Below, piece after piece: positions 20,945 through 36,100 of a stretch of DNA of 64,000 bases. The first letter of the stretch is position 1. Every line of letters starts with the position of its first letter. Position numbers and translations under genes: made by a program. The notes beneath the pieces are model-generated. The model did not search any database and had not been told where the DNA came from. It saw nothing but the letters and a program-made list of their open reading frames with translations. Source of the stretch: Ulva prolifera (lineage: Eukaryota > Chlorophyta > Ulvophyceae > Ulvales > Ulvaceae); the NCBI GenBank assembly GCA_023078555.1, contig CM041196.1, forward strand, positions 1 through 64,000, in the 5' to 3' direction.

Positions 20945-22350
20945 GTGCGTTGTGTTCAGGGCACTTCTTCGTAATGCAGCTAGGTTCCATGCTGCCCGCA
21001 CTTCGGAACATCGGTGTCTGAGTTACCGAATGTCGATCTATCACGCGGCCCATGTTGACTTGGTGCGTTGTGTTTAGGGCACTTCTCATCATGCAGCCAA
21101 GTTCAATTGCCTCAACACTACGTTACATCGGTGTCTGAGCTACCGAATCTCGATCTATCACGCGGCCCATATTCACTTGGTGCGTTGTGTTCAGGGCAGT
21201 TCTCGTAATGCAGCTAGGTTCCATGCTGCCCGCACTTCGGAACATCGGTGTCTGAGTTACCGAATCTCGATCTATCACGCGGCCTATATTCACTTGGTGC
21301 GTTGTGTTCAGGGCACTTCTCGTAATGCAGCTAGGTTCCATGCTGCCCGCACTTTGGAATATCTGTGTCTGAGTTACCGAATCTCGATCTATCACGCGGC
21401 CTATATTCACTTGGTGCGTTGTGTTCAGGGCACTTCTCGTAATGCAGCTAGGTTACATGCTGCCCGCACTTTGGAATATATGTGTCTGAATTACCGAATC
21501 TCGATCTATTACGCGGCCCATATTCACTTGGTGCGTTGTGTTTAGGGCACCTCTCATCATGTAGCCAAGTTCAATTGCCCCAACACTACGATACATCGGT
21601 GTCTGAGTTACCGAATCTCGATCTATCATGCGGCCTATATTCACTTCGTGCGTGGTGTTCAGGGCACTTCTCGTAATGCAGCTAGGTTCCATGCTGCCCG
21701 CACTTCGGAACATCGGTGTCTGAGTTGCCGAATATCGGTGTCTGAGTTACCGAATCTTGATCTATCACGCGGCCTATATTCACTTGGTGCATTGTGTTCA
21801 GGGCACTTCTCGTAATGCAGCTAGGTTCCATGCTGCCCGCACTTCGGAACATCGGTGTCTGAGTTACCGAATCTCAATCTATCACGCGGCCTATATTCAC
21901 TTGGTGCATTGTGTTCAGGGCACCTCTCGTAATGCAGCTAGGTTCCATGCTGCCCGCACTTCGGAACATCGGTGTCTGAGTTACCGAATGTCGATCTATC
22001 ACGCGGCCCATGTTGACTTGGTGCGTTGTGTTTAGGGCACTTCTCATCATGCAGCCAAGTTCAATTGCCCCAACACTACGTTACATCGGTGTCTGAGTTA
22101 CCGAATCTCGATCTATCATGCGGCCTATATTCACTTCGTGCGTGGTGTTCAGGGCACTTCTCGTAATGCAGCTAGGTTCCATGCTGCCCGCACTTCGGAA
22201 CATCGGTGTCTGAGTTGCCGAATATCGGTGTCTGAGTTACCGAATCTTGATCTATCACGCGGCCTATATTCACTTGGTGCATTGTGTTCAGGGCACTTCT
22301 CGTAATGCAGCTAGGTTCCATGCTGCCCGCACTTCGGAACATCGGTGTCT
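20945..22350. repeat. Higher-order satellite block, copy 1
   Basis: Near-identical to 23914-25319 at a constant offset of 2969 bp (25 monomers plus two 22-bp insertions). Shared rare variants include 'ggaatatatgtgtctgaattacc' and the class B form with 'catcatgtagcc'. Confidence 0.8.
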
Positions 22351-23913
22351 GAGTTACCGAATCTCGATCGATCACGCGGCGTATATTCACTTGGTGCGTT
22401 GTGTTCAGGGCACTTCTCGTAATGCAGCTAGGTTCCATGCTGCCCGCACTTCGGAACATCGGTGTCTGAGTTACCGAATGTCGATCTATCACGCGGCCCA
22501 TGTTGACTTGGTGCGTTGTGTTTAGGGCACTTCTCATCATGCAGCCAAGTTCAATTGCCTCAACACTACGTTACATCGGTGTCTGAGTTACCGAATCTCG
22601 ATCTATCACGCGGCCCATATTCACTTCGTGCGTGGTGTTCAGGGCACTTCTCGTAATGCAGCTAGGTTCCATGCTGCCCGCACTTCGGAACATCGGTGTC
22701 TGAGTTACCGAATCTTGATCTATCACGCGGCCTATATTCACTTGGTGCATTGTGTTCAGGGCACTTCTCGTAATGCAGCTAGGTTCCATGCTGCCCGCAC
22801 TTCGGAACATCGGTGTCTGAGTTACCAAATGTCGATCTATCACGCGGCCCATGTTGACTTGGTGCATCGTGATTAGGGCACTTCTCATCATGCAGCCAAG
22901 TTCAATTGCCCCAACACTACGTTACATCGGTGTCTGAGTTACCGAATCTCGATCTATCACGCGGCCCATATTCACTTCGTGCGTGGTGTTCAGGGCACTT
23001 CTCGTAATGCAGCTAGGATCCATGCTGCCCGCACTTCGGAACATCGGTGTCTGAGTTACCGAATCTCGATCTATCACGCGGCCTATATTCACTTGGTGCG
23101 TTGTGTTCAGGGCACTTCTCGTATTGCAGCTAGGTTCCATGCTGCCCGCACTACGGAACATCGGTGTCTGAGTTACCGAATCTCGATCTATCACGCGGCC
23201 TATATTCACTTGGTGCATTGTGTTCAGGGCACTTCTCGTAATGCAGCTAGGTTCCATGCTGCCCGCACTTCGGAACATCGGTGTCTGAGTTACCGAATGT
23301 CGATCTATCACGCGGCCCATGTTGACTTGGTGCGTTGTGTTTAGGGCACTTCTCATCATGCAGCCAAGTTTAATTGCCTCAACACTACGTTACATCGGTG
23401 TCTGAGTTACCGAATCTCGATCTATCACGCGGCCCATATTCACTTCGTGCGTGGTGTTCAGGGCACTTCTCGTAATGCAGCTAGGTTCCATGCTGCCCGC
23501 ACTTCGGAACATCGGTGTCTGAGTTACCGAATCTTGATCTATCACGCGGCCTATATTCACTTGGTGCATTGTGTTCAGGGCACTTCTCGTAATGCAGCTA
23601 GGTTCCATGCTGCCCGCACTTCGGAACATCGGTGTCTGAGTTACCGAATGTCGATCTATCACGCGGCCCATGTTGACTTGGTGCATCGTGATTAGGGCAC
23701 TTCTCATCATGCAGCCAAGTTCAATTGCCCCAACACTACGTTACATCGGTGTCTGAGTTACCGAATCTCGATCTATCACGCGGCCCATATTCACTTCGTG
23801 CGTGGTGTTCAGGGCACTTCTCGTAATGCAGCTAGGATCCATGCTGCCCGCACTTCGGAACATCGGTGTCTGAGTTACCGAATCTCGATCTATCACGCGG
23901 CCTATATTCACTT

Positions 23914-25319
23914 GGTGCGTTGTGTTCAGGGCACTTCTCGTAATGCAGCTAGGTTCCATGCTGCCCGCACTTCGGAACATCGGTGTCTGAGTTACCGAAT
24001 GTCGATCTATCACGCGGCCCATGTTGACTTGGTGCGTTGTGTTTAGGGCACTTCTCATCATGCAGCCAAGTTCAATTGCCTCAACACTACGTTACATCGG
24101 TGTCTGAGTTACCGAATCTCGATCTATCACGCGGCCCATATTCACTTGGTGCGTTGTGTTCAGGGCAGTTCTCGTAATGCAGCTAGGTTCCATGCTGCCC
24201 GCACTTCGGAACATCGGTGTCTGAGTTACCGAATCTCGATCTATCACGCGGCCTATATTCACTTGGTGCGTTGTGTTCAGGGCACTTCTCGTAATGCAGC
24301 TAGGTTCCATGCTGCCCGCACTTTGGAATATCTGTGTCTGAGTTACCGAATCTCGATCTATCACGCGGCCTATATTCACTTGGTGCGTTGTGTTCAGGGC
24401 ACTTCTCGTAATGCAGCTAGGTTACATGCTGCCCGCACTTTGGAATATATGTGTCTGAATTACCGAATCTCGATCTATTACGCGGCCCATATTCACTTGG
24501 TGCGTTGTGTTTAGGGCACCTCTCATCATGTAGCCAAGTTCAATTGCCCCAACACTACGATACATCGGTGTCTGAGTTACCGAATCTCGATCTATCATGC
24601 GGCCTATATTCACTTCGTGCGTGGTGTTCAGGGCACTTCTCGTAATGCAGCTAGGTTCCATGCTGCCCGCACTTCGGAACATCGGTGTCTGAGTTGCCGA
24701 ATATCGGTGTCTGAGTTACCGAATCTTGATCTATCACGCGGCCTATATTCACTTGATGCATTGTGTTCAGGGCACTTCTCGTAATGCAGCTAGGTTCCAT
24801 GCTGCCCGCACTTCGGAACATCGGTGTCTGAGTTACCGAATCTCAATCTATCACGCGGCCTATATTCACTTGGTGCATTGTGTTCAGGGCACCTCTCGTA
24901 ATGCAGCTAGGTTCCATGCTGCCCGCACTTCGGAACATCGGTGTCTGAGTTACCGAATGTCGATCTATCACGCGGCCCATGTTGACTTGGTGCGTTGTGT
25001 TTAGGGCACTTCTCATCATGCAGCCAAGTTCAATTGCCCCAACACTACGTTACATCGGTGTCTGAGTTACCGAATCTCGATCTATCATGCGGCCTATATT
25101 CACTTCGTGCGTGGTGTTCAGGGCACTTCTCGTAATGCAGCTAGGTTCCATGCTGCCCGCACTTCGGAACATCGGTGTCTGAGTTGCCGAATATCGGTGT
25201 CTGAGTTACCGAATCTTGATCTATCACGCGGCCTATATTCACTTGGTGCATTGTGTTCAGGGCACTTCTCGTAATGCAGCTAGGTTCCATGCTGCCCGCA
25301 CTTCGGAACATCGGTGTCT
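23914..25319. repeat. Higher-order satellite block, copy 2
   Basis: Duplicate of 20945-22350; I noticed one substitution (cttgatgca near 24753 for cttggtgca). This is recent unequal exchange within the array. Confidence 0.8.
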
Positions 25320-27244
25320 GAGTTACCGAACCTCGATCTATCACGCGGCCTATATTCACTTGGTGCATTGTGTTCAGGGCACTTCTCGTAATGCAGCTAG
25401 GTTCCATGCTGCCCGCACTTCGGAACATCGGTGTCTGAGTTGCCGAATCTCGATATATCACGCGGCCTATATTCATTTGGTGCGTTGTGTTCAGGGCACT
25501 TCTCGTAATGCAGCTAGGTTCCATGCTGCCCGCACTTTGGAATATCTGTGTCTGAATTACCGAATCTCGATCTATTACGCGGCCTATATTCACTTGGTGC
25601 ATTGTGTTCAGGGCACTTCTCGTAATGCAGTTAGGTTCCATGCTGCCCGCACTTCGGAACATCGGTGTCTGAGTTACCGAATGTCGATCTATCACGCGGC
25701 CTATATTCACTTGGTGCATTGTGTTCAGGGCACCTCTCGTAATGCAGCTAGGTTCCATGCTGCCCGCACTACGGAACATCGGTGTCTGAGTTACCGAATG
25801 TCGATCTATCACGCGGCCCATGTTGACTTGGTGCGTTATGTTTAGGGCACTTCTCATCATGCAGCCAAGTTCAATTGCCCCAACACTACGTCACATCGGT
25901 GTCTGAGTTACCGAATCTAGATCTATCATGCGGCCTATATTCACTTCGTGCGTGGTGTTCAGGGCACTTCTCGTAATGCAGCTAGGTTCCATGCTGCCCG
26001 CACTACGGAACATCGGTGTCTGAGTTACCGAATGTCGATCTATCACGCGGCCCATGTTGACTTGGTGCGTTATGTTTAGGCACTTCTCGTAATGCAGCTA
26101 GGTTCCATGCTGCCCGCACTTCGGAACATCGGTGTCTGAGTTACCGAATCTCGATCTATCACGCGGCCTATATTCACTTGGTGCATTGTGTTCAGGGCAC
26201 CTCTCGTAATGCAGCTAGGTTCCATGCTGCCCGCACTTCGGAACATCGGTGTCTGAGTTACCGAATGTCGATCTATCACGCGGCCTATATTCACTTGGTG
26301 CATTGTGTTCAGGGCACCTCTCGTAATGCAGCTAGGTTCCATGCTGCCCGCACTTCGGAACATCGGTGTCTGAGTTACCGAATCTTGATCTATCACGCGG
26401 CCTATATTCACTTGGTGCATTGTGTTCAGGGCACTTCTCGTAATGCAGCTAGGTTCCATGCTGCCCGCACTTCGGAACATCTGTGTCTGAGTTACCGAAT
26501 GTCGATCTATCACGCGGCCTATATTCACTTGGTGCATTGTGTTCAGGGCACTTCTCGTAATGCAGTTAGGTTCCATGCTGCCCGCACTTCGGAACATCGG
26601 TGTCTGAGTTACCGAATCTCGATCTATCACGCGGCCTATATTCACTTGGTGCATTGTGTTCAGGGCACCTCTCGTAATGCAGCTAGGTTCCATGCTGCCC
26701 GCACTTCGGAACATCGGTGTCTGAGTTACCGAATGTCGATCTATCACGCGGCCTATATTCACTTGGTGCATTGTGTTCAGGGCACCTCTCGTAATGCAGC
26801 TAGGTTCCATGCTGCCCGCACTTCGGAACATCGGTGTCTGAGTTACCGAATCTTGATCTATCACGCGGCCTATATTCACTTGGTGCATTGTGTTCAGGGC
26901 ACTTCTCGTAATGCAGCTAGGTTCCATGCTGCCCGCACTTCGGAACATCTGTGTCTGAGTTACCGAATCTCGATCTATCACGCGGCCTATATTCATTTGG
27001 TGCATTGTGTTCAGGGCACCTCTCGTAATGCAGCTAGGTTCCATGCTGCCCGCACTTCGGAACATCGGTGTCTGAGTTACCGAATGTCGATCTATCACGC
27101 GGCCCATGTTGACTTGGTGCGTTGTGTTTAGGGCACTTCTCATCATGCAGCCAAGTTCAATTGCCCCAAAACTACGTTACATCGGTGTCTGAGTTACCGA
27201 ATCTCGATCTATCACGCGGCCCATATTCACTTCGTGCGTGGTGT

Positions 27245-28650
27245 TCAGGGCACTTCTCGTAATGCAGCTAGGTTCCATGCTGCCCGCACTTCGGAACATC
27301 GGTGTCTAAGTTACTGAATCTCGATCCATCACGCGGTCTATACTCACTTGGTGCGGTGTGTTCAGGGCACTTCTCGTAATGCAACTAGGTTCCATGCTGC
27401 CCGCACTTCGGAACATCGGTTTCTGCGTTACCGAATCTCGATCTATCACGCGGCCTATATTTACTTGGTGCATTGTATTCAGGGCACTTCTCGTAATGCA
27501 GTTAGGTTCCATGCTGCCCGCACTTCGGAACATCGGTGTCTGAGTTACCGAATCTCGATCTATCACGCGGCCTATACTCACTTGGTGCGGTGTGTTCAGG
27601 GCACTTCTGGTAATGCAGCTAGGTTCCATGCTGCCCGCACTTCGGAACATCGGTGTCTGAGTTACCGAATCTCGATCTATCACGCGGCCCATATTCACTT
27701 GGTGCATTGTGTTCAGGGCACCTCTCGTAATGCAGCTAGGTTCCATGCTGCCCGCACTTCGGAACATCGGTGTCTGAGTTACCGAATGTCGATCTATCAC
27801 GCGGCCCATGTTGACTTGGTGCGTTGTGTTTAGGGCACTTCTCATCATGCAGCCAAGTTCAATTGCCCCAAAACTACGTTACATCGGTGTCTGAGTTACC
27901 GAATCTCGATCTATCACGCGGCCCATATTCACTTCGTGCGTGGTGTTCAGGGCACTTCTCGTAATGCAGCTAGGTTCCATGCTGCCCGCACTTCGGAACA
28001 TCGGTGTCTGAGTTACCGAATCTCGATCTATCACGCGGCCTATATTCATTTGGTGCGTTGTGTTCAGGGCACTTCTGGTAATGCAGCTAGGTTCCATGCT
28101 GCCCGCACTTCGGAACATCGGTGTCTGAGTTACCGAATCTCGATCTATCACGCGGCCCATATTCACTTGGTGCATTGTGTTCAGGGCACCTCTCGTAATG
28201 CAGCTAGGTTCCATGCTGCCCGCACTTCGGAACATCGGTGTCTGAGTTACCGAATGTCGATCTATCACGCGGCCTATATTCACTTGGTGCATTGTGTTCA
28301 GGGCACCTCTCGTAATGCAGCTAGGTTCCATGCTGCCCGCACTACGGAACATCGGTGTCTGAGTTACCGAATGTCGATCTATCACGCGGCCCATGTTGAC
28401 TTGGTGCGTTATGTTTAGGGCACTTCTCATCATGCAGCCAAGTTCAATTGCCCCAACACTACGTTACATCGGTGTCTGAGTTACCGAATCTCGATCTATC
28501 ACGCGGTCTATATTCACTTGGTGCGGTGTGTTTAGGGCACTTCTCGTAATGCAGCTAGGTTCCATGCTGCCCGCACTTCGGAACATCGGTGTCTAAGTTA
28601 CCGAATCTCGATCCATCACGCGGTCTATATTATCTTGGTGCGGTGTGTTC
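27245..28650. repeat. 1521-bp-period satellite duplication, copy 1
   Basis: Repeats at 28766-30171 with an offset of exactly 13 monomers. Rare variants ('gaacatcggtttctgcgttacc', 'gtctaagttactgaatc') are shared by both copies. Confidence 0.8.
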
Positions 28651-28765
28651 AGGGCACTTCTCGTAATGCAACTAGGTTCCATGCTGCCCGCACTTCGGAA
28701 CATCGGTTTCTGCGTTACCGAATCTCGATCTATCACGCGGCCTATATTTACTTGGTGCATTGTAT

Positions 28766-30171
28766 TCAGGGCACTTCTCGTAATGCAGCTAGGTTCCATG
28801 CTGCCCGCACTTCGGAACATCGGTGTCTAAGTTACTGAATCTCGATCCATCACGCGGTCTATACTCACTTGGTGCGGTGTGTTCAGGGCACTTCTCGTAA
28901 TGCAACTAGGTTCCATGCTGCCCGCACTTCGGAACATCGGTTTCTGCGTTACCGAATCTCGATCTATCACGCGGCCTATATTTACTTGGTGCATTGTATT
29001 CAGGGCACTTCTCGTAATGCAGTTAGGTTCCATGCTGCCCGCACTTCGGAACATCGGTGTCTGAGTTACCGAATCTCGATCTATCACGCGGCCTATACTC
29101 ACTTGGTGCGGTGTGTTCAGGGCACTTCTGGTAATGCAGCTAGGTTCCATGCTGCCCGCACTTCGGAACATCGGTGTCTGAGTTACCGAATCTCGATCTA
29201 TCACGCGGCCCATATTCACTTGGTGCATTGTGTTCAGGGCACCTCTCGTAATGCAGCTAGGTTCCATGCTGCCCGCACTTCGGAACATCGGTGTCTGAGT
29301 TACCGAATGTCGATCTATCACGCGGCCCATGTTGACTTGGTGCGTTGTGTTTAGGGCACTTCTCATCATGCAGCCAAGTTCAATTGCCCCAAAACTACGT
29401 TACATCGGTGTCTGAGTTACCGAATCTCGATCTATCACGCGGCCCATATTCACTTCGTGCGTGGTGTTCAGGGCACTTCTCGTAATGCAGCTAGGTTCCA
29501 TGCTGCCCGCACTTCGGAACATCGGTGTCTGAGTTACCGAATCTCGATCTATCACGCGGCCTATATTCATTTGGTGCGTTGTGTTCAGGGCACTTCTGGT
29601 AATGCAGCTAGGTTCCATGCTGCCCGCACTTCGGAACATCGGTGTCTGAGTTACCGAATCTCGATCTATCACGCGGCCCATATTCACTTGGTGCATTGTG
29701 TTCAGGGCACCTCTCGTAATGCAGCTAGGTTCCATGCTGCCCGCACTTCGGAACATCGGTGTCTGAGTTACCGAATGTCGATCTATCACGCGGCCTATAT
29801 TCACTTGGTGCATTGTGTTCAGGGCACCTCTCGTAATGCAGCTAGGTTCCATGCTGCCCGCACTACGGAACATCGGTGTCTGAGTTACCGAATGTCGATC
29901 TATCACGCGGCCCATGTTGACTTGGTGCGTTATGTTTAGGGCACTTCTCATCATGCAGCCAAGTTCAATTGCCCCAACACTACGTTACATCGGTGTCTGA
30001 GTTACCGAATCTCGATCTATCACGCGGTCTATATTCACTTGGTGCGGTGTGTTTAGGGCACTTCTCGTAATGCAGCTAGGTTCCATGCTGCCCGCACTTC
30101 GGAACATCGGTGTCTAAGTTACCGAATCTCGATCCATCACGCGGTCTATATTATCTTGGTGCGGTGTGTTC
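28766..30171. repeat. 1521-bp-period satellite duplication, copy 2
   Basis: Second copy of 27245-28650. The match ends where 'agggcacttc' (28650s) meets 'agggcccttc' (30170s). Confidence 0.8.
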
Positions 30172-33100
30172 AGGGCCCTTCTCGTAATGCAGCTAGGTTC
30201 CATGCTGCCCGCACTTCGGAACATCGGTGTCGGAGTTACCGAATCTTGATCTATCACGCGGCCTATATTCACTTGGTGCATTGTGTTCAGGGCACTTCTC
30301 GTAATGCAGCTAGGTTCCATGCTGCCCGCACTTCGGAACATCTGTGTCTGAGTTACCGAATGTCGATCTATCACGCGGCCTATATTCACTTGGTGCATTG
30401 TGTTCAGGGCACTTCTCGTAATGCAGTTAGGTTCCATGCTGCCCGCACTTCGGAACATCGGTGTCTGAGTTACCGAATGTCGATCTATCACGCGGCCTAT
30501 ATTCACTTGGTGCATTGTGTTCAGGGCACCTCTCGTAATGCAGCTAGGTTCCATGCTGCCCGCACTACGGAACATCGGTGTCTGAGTTACCGAATGTCGA
30601 TCTATCACGCGGCCCATATTCACTTCGTGCGTGGTGTTCAGGGAACTTCTCGTAATGCAGCTAGAATCCATGCTGCCCGCACTTCGGAACATCGGTGTCT
30701 GAGTTACCGAATCTCGATCGATCACGCGGCCCATGTTGAATTGGTGCATTGTGTTTAGGGCATTTCTCATCATGCAGCCAAGTTCAATTGCCCCAAAACT
30801 ACGTTACATCGGTGTCTGAGTTACCGAATCTCGATCTATCACGCGGCCCATATTCACTTCGTGCGTGGTGTTCAGGGCACTTCTCGTAATGCAGCTAGGT
30901 TCCATGCTGCCCGCACTTCGGAACATCGGTGTCTGAGTTACCGAATCTCGATCTATCACGCGGCCTATATTCATTTGGTGCGTTGTGTTCAGGGCACTTC
31001 TGGTAATGCAGCTAGGTTCCATGCTGCCCGCACTTCGGAACATCGGTGTCTGAGTTACCGAATCTCGATCTATCACGCGGCCCATATTCACTTGGTGCAT
31101 TGTGTTCAGGGCACCTCTCGTAATGCAGCTAGGTTCCATGCTGCCCGCACTTCGGAACATCGGTGTCTGAGTTACCGAATGTCGATCTATCACGCGGCCC
31201 ATGTTGACTTGGTGCGTTGTGTTTAGGGCACTTCTCATCATGCAGCCAAGTTCAATTGCCCCAAAACTACGTTACATCGGTGTCTGAGTTACCGAATCTC
31301 GATCGATCACGCGGCCCATGTTGAATTGGTGCATTGTGTTTAGGGCACTTCTCATCATGCAGCCAAGTTCAATTGCCCCAAAACTACGTTACATCGGTGT
31401 CTGAGTTACCGAATCTCGATCTATCACGCGGCCCATATTCACTTCGTGCGTGGTGTTCAGGGCACTTCTCGTAATGCAGCTAGGTTCCATGCTGCCCGCA
31501 CTTCGGAACATCGGTGTCTGAGTTACCGAATCTCGATCTATCACGCGGCCTATATTCATTTGGTGCGTTGTGTTCAGGGCACTTCTGGTAATGCAGCTAG
31601 GTTCCATGCTGCCCGCACTTCGGAACATCGGTGTCTGAGTTACCGAATCTCGATCTATCACGCGGCCCATATTCACTTGGTGCATTGTGTTCAGGGCACC
31701 TCTCGTAATGCAGCTAGGTTCCATGCTGCCCGCACTTCGGAACATCGGTGTCTGAGTTACCGAATGTCGATCTATCACGCGGCCTATATTCACTTGGTGC
31801 ATTGTGTTCAGGGCACCTCTCGTAATGCAGCTAGGTTCCATGCTGCCCGCACTACGGAACATCGGTGTCTGAGTTACCGAATGTCGATCTATCACGCGGC
31901 CCATGTTGACTTGGTGCGTTATGTTTAGGGCACTTCTCATCATGCAGCCAAGTTCAATTGCCCCAACACTACGTTACATCGGTGTCTGAGTTACCGAATC
32001 TCGATCTATCACGCGGTCTATATTCACTTGGTGCGGTGTGTTTAGGGCACTTCTCGTAATGCAGCTAGGTTCCATGCTGCCCGCACTTCGGAACATCGGT
32101 GTCTAAGTTACCGAATCTCGATCCATCACGCGGCCTATATTCACTTGGTGCATTGTGTTCAGGGCACCTCTCGTAATGCAGCTAGGTTCCATGCTGCCCG
32201 CACTACGGAACATCGGTGTCTGAGTTACCGAATGTCGATCTATCACGCGGCCTATATTCACTTGGTGCATTGTGTTCAGGGCACTTCTCGTAATGCAGTT
32301 AGGTTCCATGCTGCCCGCACTTCGGAACATCGGTGTCTGAGTTACCGAATGTCGATCTATCACGCGGCCTATATTCACTTGGTGCATTGTGTTCAGGGCA
32401 CCTCTCGTAATGCAGCTAGGTTCCATGCTGCCCGCACTACGGAACATCGGTGTCTGAGTTACCGAATGTCGATCTATCACGCGGCCCATGTTGACTTGGT
32501 GCGTTATGTTTAGGGCACTTCTCATCATGCAGCCAAGTTCAATTGCCCCAACACTACGTTACATCGGTGTCTGAGTTACCGAATCTCGATCTATCACGCG
32601 GTCTATATTCACTTGGTGCGGTGTGTTTAGGGCACTTCTCGTAATGCAGCTAGGTTCCATGCTGCCCGCACTTCGGAACATCGGTGTCGGAGTTACCGAA
32701 TCTTGATCTATCACGCGGCCTATATTCACTTGGTGCATTGTGTTCAGGGCACTTCTCGTAATGCAGCTAGGTTCCATGCTGCCCGCACTTCGGAACATCT
32801 GTGTCTGAGTTACCGAATGTCGATCTATCACGCGGCCTATATTCACTTGGTGCATTGTGTTCAGGGCACTTCTCGTAATGCAGTTAGGTTCCATGCTGCC
32901 CGCACTTCGGAACATCGGTGTCTGAGTTACCGAATGTCGATCTATCACGCGGCCTATATTCACTTGGTGCATTGTGTTCAGGGCACCTCTCGTAATGCAG
33001 CTAGGTTCCATGCTGCCCGCACTACGGAACATCGGTGTCTGAGTTACCGAATGTCGATCTATCACGCGGCCCATATTCACTTCGTGCGTGGTGTTCAGGG

Positions 33101-36100
33101 AACTTCTCGTAATGCAGCTAGAATCCATGCTGCCCGCACTTCGGAACATCGGTGTCTGAGTTACCGAATCTCGATCGATCACGCGGCGTATATTCACTTG
33201 GTGCGTTGTGTTCAGGGCACTTCTCGTAATGCAGCTAGGTTCCATGCTGCCCGCACTTCGGAACATCGGTGTCTGAGTTACCGAATCTCGATCTATCACG
33301 CGGCCTATATTCACTTGGTGCATTGTGTTCAGGGCACTTCTCGTAATGCAGCTAGGTTCCATGCTGCCCGCACTACGGAACATCGGTGTCTGAGTTACCG
33401 AATGTCGATCTATCACGCGGCCTATATTCACTTGGTGCATTGTGTTCAGGGCACCTCTCGTAATGCAGCTAGGTTCCATGCTGCCCGCACTTCGGAACAT
33501 CGGTGTCTGAGTTACCGAATCTCGATCTATCACGCGGCCTATATTCACTTGGTGCATTGTGTTCAGGGCACTTCTCGTAATGCAGCTAGGTTCCATGCTG
33601 CCCGCACTACGGAACATCGGTGTCTGAGTTACCGAATGTCGATCTATCACGCGGCCTATATTCACTTGGTGCATTGTGTTCAGGGCACCTCTCGTAATGC
33701 AGCTAGGTTCCATGCTGCCCGCACTTCGGAACATCGGTGTCTGAGTTACCGAATCTCGATCTATCACGCGGCCCATATTCACTTGGTGCATTGTGTTCAG
33801 GGCACCTCTCGTAATGCAGCTAGGTTCCATGCTGCCCGCACTTCGGAACATCGGTGTCGGAGTTACCGAATCTTGATCTATCACGCGGCCTATATTCACT
33901 TGGTGCATTGTGTTCAGGGCACTTCTCGTAATGCAGCTAGGTTCCATGCTGCCCGCACTTCGGAACATCGGTGTCTGAGTTACCGAATCTCGATCTATCA
34001 CGCGGCCTATATTCACTTGGTGCATTGTGTTCAGGGCACCTCTCGTAATGCAGCTAGGTTCCATGCTGCCCGCACTTCGGAACATCGGTGTCTGAGTTGC
34101 CGAATCTCGATATATCACGCGGCCTATATTCACTTGGTGCATTGTGTTTAGGGCACTTCTCGTAATGCAGCTAGGTTCCATGCTGCCCGCACTTCGGAAC
34201 ATCGGTGTCTGAGTTACCGAATGTCGATCTATCACGCGGCCCATGTTGAATTGGTGCATTGTGTTTAGGGCACTTCTCATCATGCAGCCAAGTTCAATTG
34301 CCCCAAAACTACGTTACATCGGTGTCTGAGTTACCGAATCTCGATCTATCACGCGGCCCATATTCACTTCGTGCGTGGTGTTCAGGGCACTTCTCGTAAT
34401 GCAGCTAGGTTCCATGCTGCCCGCACTTCGGAACATCGGTGTCTGAGTTACCGAATCTCGATCTATCACGCGGCCTATATTCATTTGGTGCGTTGTGTTC
34501 AGGGCACTTCTGGTAATGCAGCTAGGTTCCATGCTGCCCGCACTTCGGAACATCGGTGTCTGAGTTACCGAATCTCGATCTATCACGCGGCCCATATTCA
34601 CTTGGTGCATTGTGTTCAGGGCACCTCTCGTAATGCAGCTAGGTTCCATGCTGCCCGCACTTCGGAACATCGGTGTCTGAGTTACCGAATGTCGATCTAT
34701 CACGCGGCCCATGTTGACTTGGTGCGTTGTGTTTAGGGCACTTCTCATCATGCAGCCAAGTTCAATTGCCCCAAAACTACGTTACATCGGTGTCTGAGTT
34801 ACCGAATCTCGATCTATCACGCGGCCCATATTCACTTCGTGCGTGGTGTTCAGGGCACTTCTCGTAATGCAGCTAGGTTCCATGCTGCCCGCACTTCGGA
34901 ACATCGGTGTCTGAGTTACCGAATCTCGATCTATCACGCGGCCTATATTCATTTGGTGCGTTGTGTTCAGGGCACTTCTGGTAATGCAGCTAGGTTCCAT
35001 GCTGCCCGCACTTCGGAACATCGGTGTCTGAGTTACCGAATCTCGATCTATCACGCGGCCCATATTCACTTGGTGCATTGTGTTCAGGGCACCTCTCGTA
35101 ATGCAGCTAGGTTCCATGCTGCCCGCACTTCGGAACATCGGTGTCTGAGTTGCCGAATCTCGATATATCACGCGGCCTATATTCACTTGGTGCATTGTGT
35201 TTAGGGCACTTCTCGTAATGCAGCTAGGTTCCATGCTGCCCGCACTTCGGAACATCGGTGTCTGAGTTACCGAATGTCGATCTATCACGCGGCCCATGTT
35301 GAATTGGTGCATTGTGTTTAGGGCACTTCTCATCATGCAGCCAAGTTCAATTGCCCCAAAACTACGTTACATCGGTGTCTGAGTTACCGAATCTCGATCT
35401 ATCACGCGGCCCATATTCACTTCGTGCGTGGTGTTCAGGGCACTTCTCGTAATGCAGCTAGGTTCCATGCTGCCCGCACTTCGGAACATCGGTGTCTGAG
35501 TTACCGAATCTCGATCTATCACGCGGCCTATATTCATTTGGTGCGTTGTGTTCAGGGCACTTCTGGTAATGCAGCTAGGTTCCATGCTGCCCGCACTTCG
35601 GAACATCGGTGTCTGAGTTACCGAATCTCGATCTATCACGCGGCCCATATTCACTTGGTGCATTGTGTTCAGGGCACCTCTCGTAATGCAGCTAGGTTCC
35701 ATGCTGCCCGCACTTCGGAACATCGGTGTCTGAGTTACCGAATGTCGATCTATCACGCGGCCCATGTTGACTTGGTGCGTTGTGTTTAGGGCACTTCTCA
35801 TCATGCAGCCAAGTTCAATTGCCCCAAAACTACGTTACATCGGTGTCTGAGTTACCGAATCTCGATCTATCACGCGGCCCATATTCACTTCGTGCGTGGT
35901 GTTCAGGGCACTTCTCGTAATGCAGCTAGGTTCCATGCTGCCCGCACTTCGGAACATCGGTGTCTGAGTTACCGAATCTCGATCTATCACGCGGCCTATA
36001 TTCATTTGGTGCGTTGTGTTCAGGGCACTTCTGGTAATGCAGCTAGGTTCCATGCTGCCCGCACTTCGGAACATCGGTGTCTGAGTTACCGAATCTCGAT

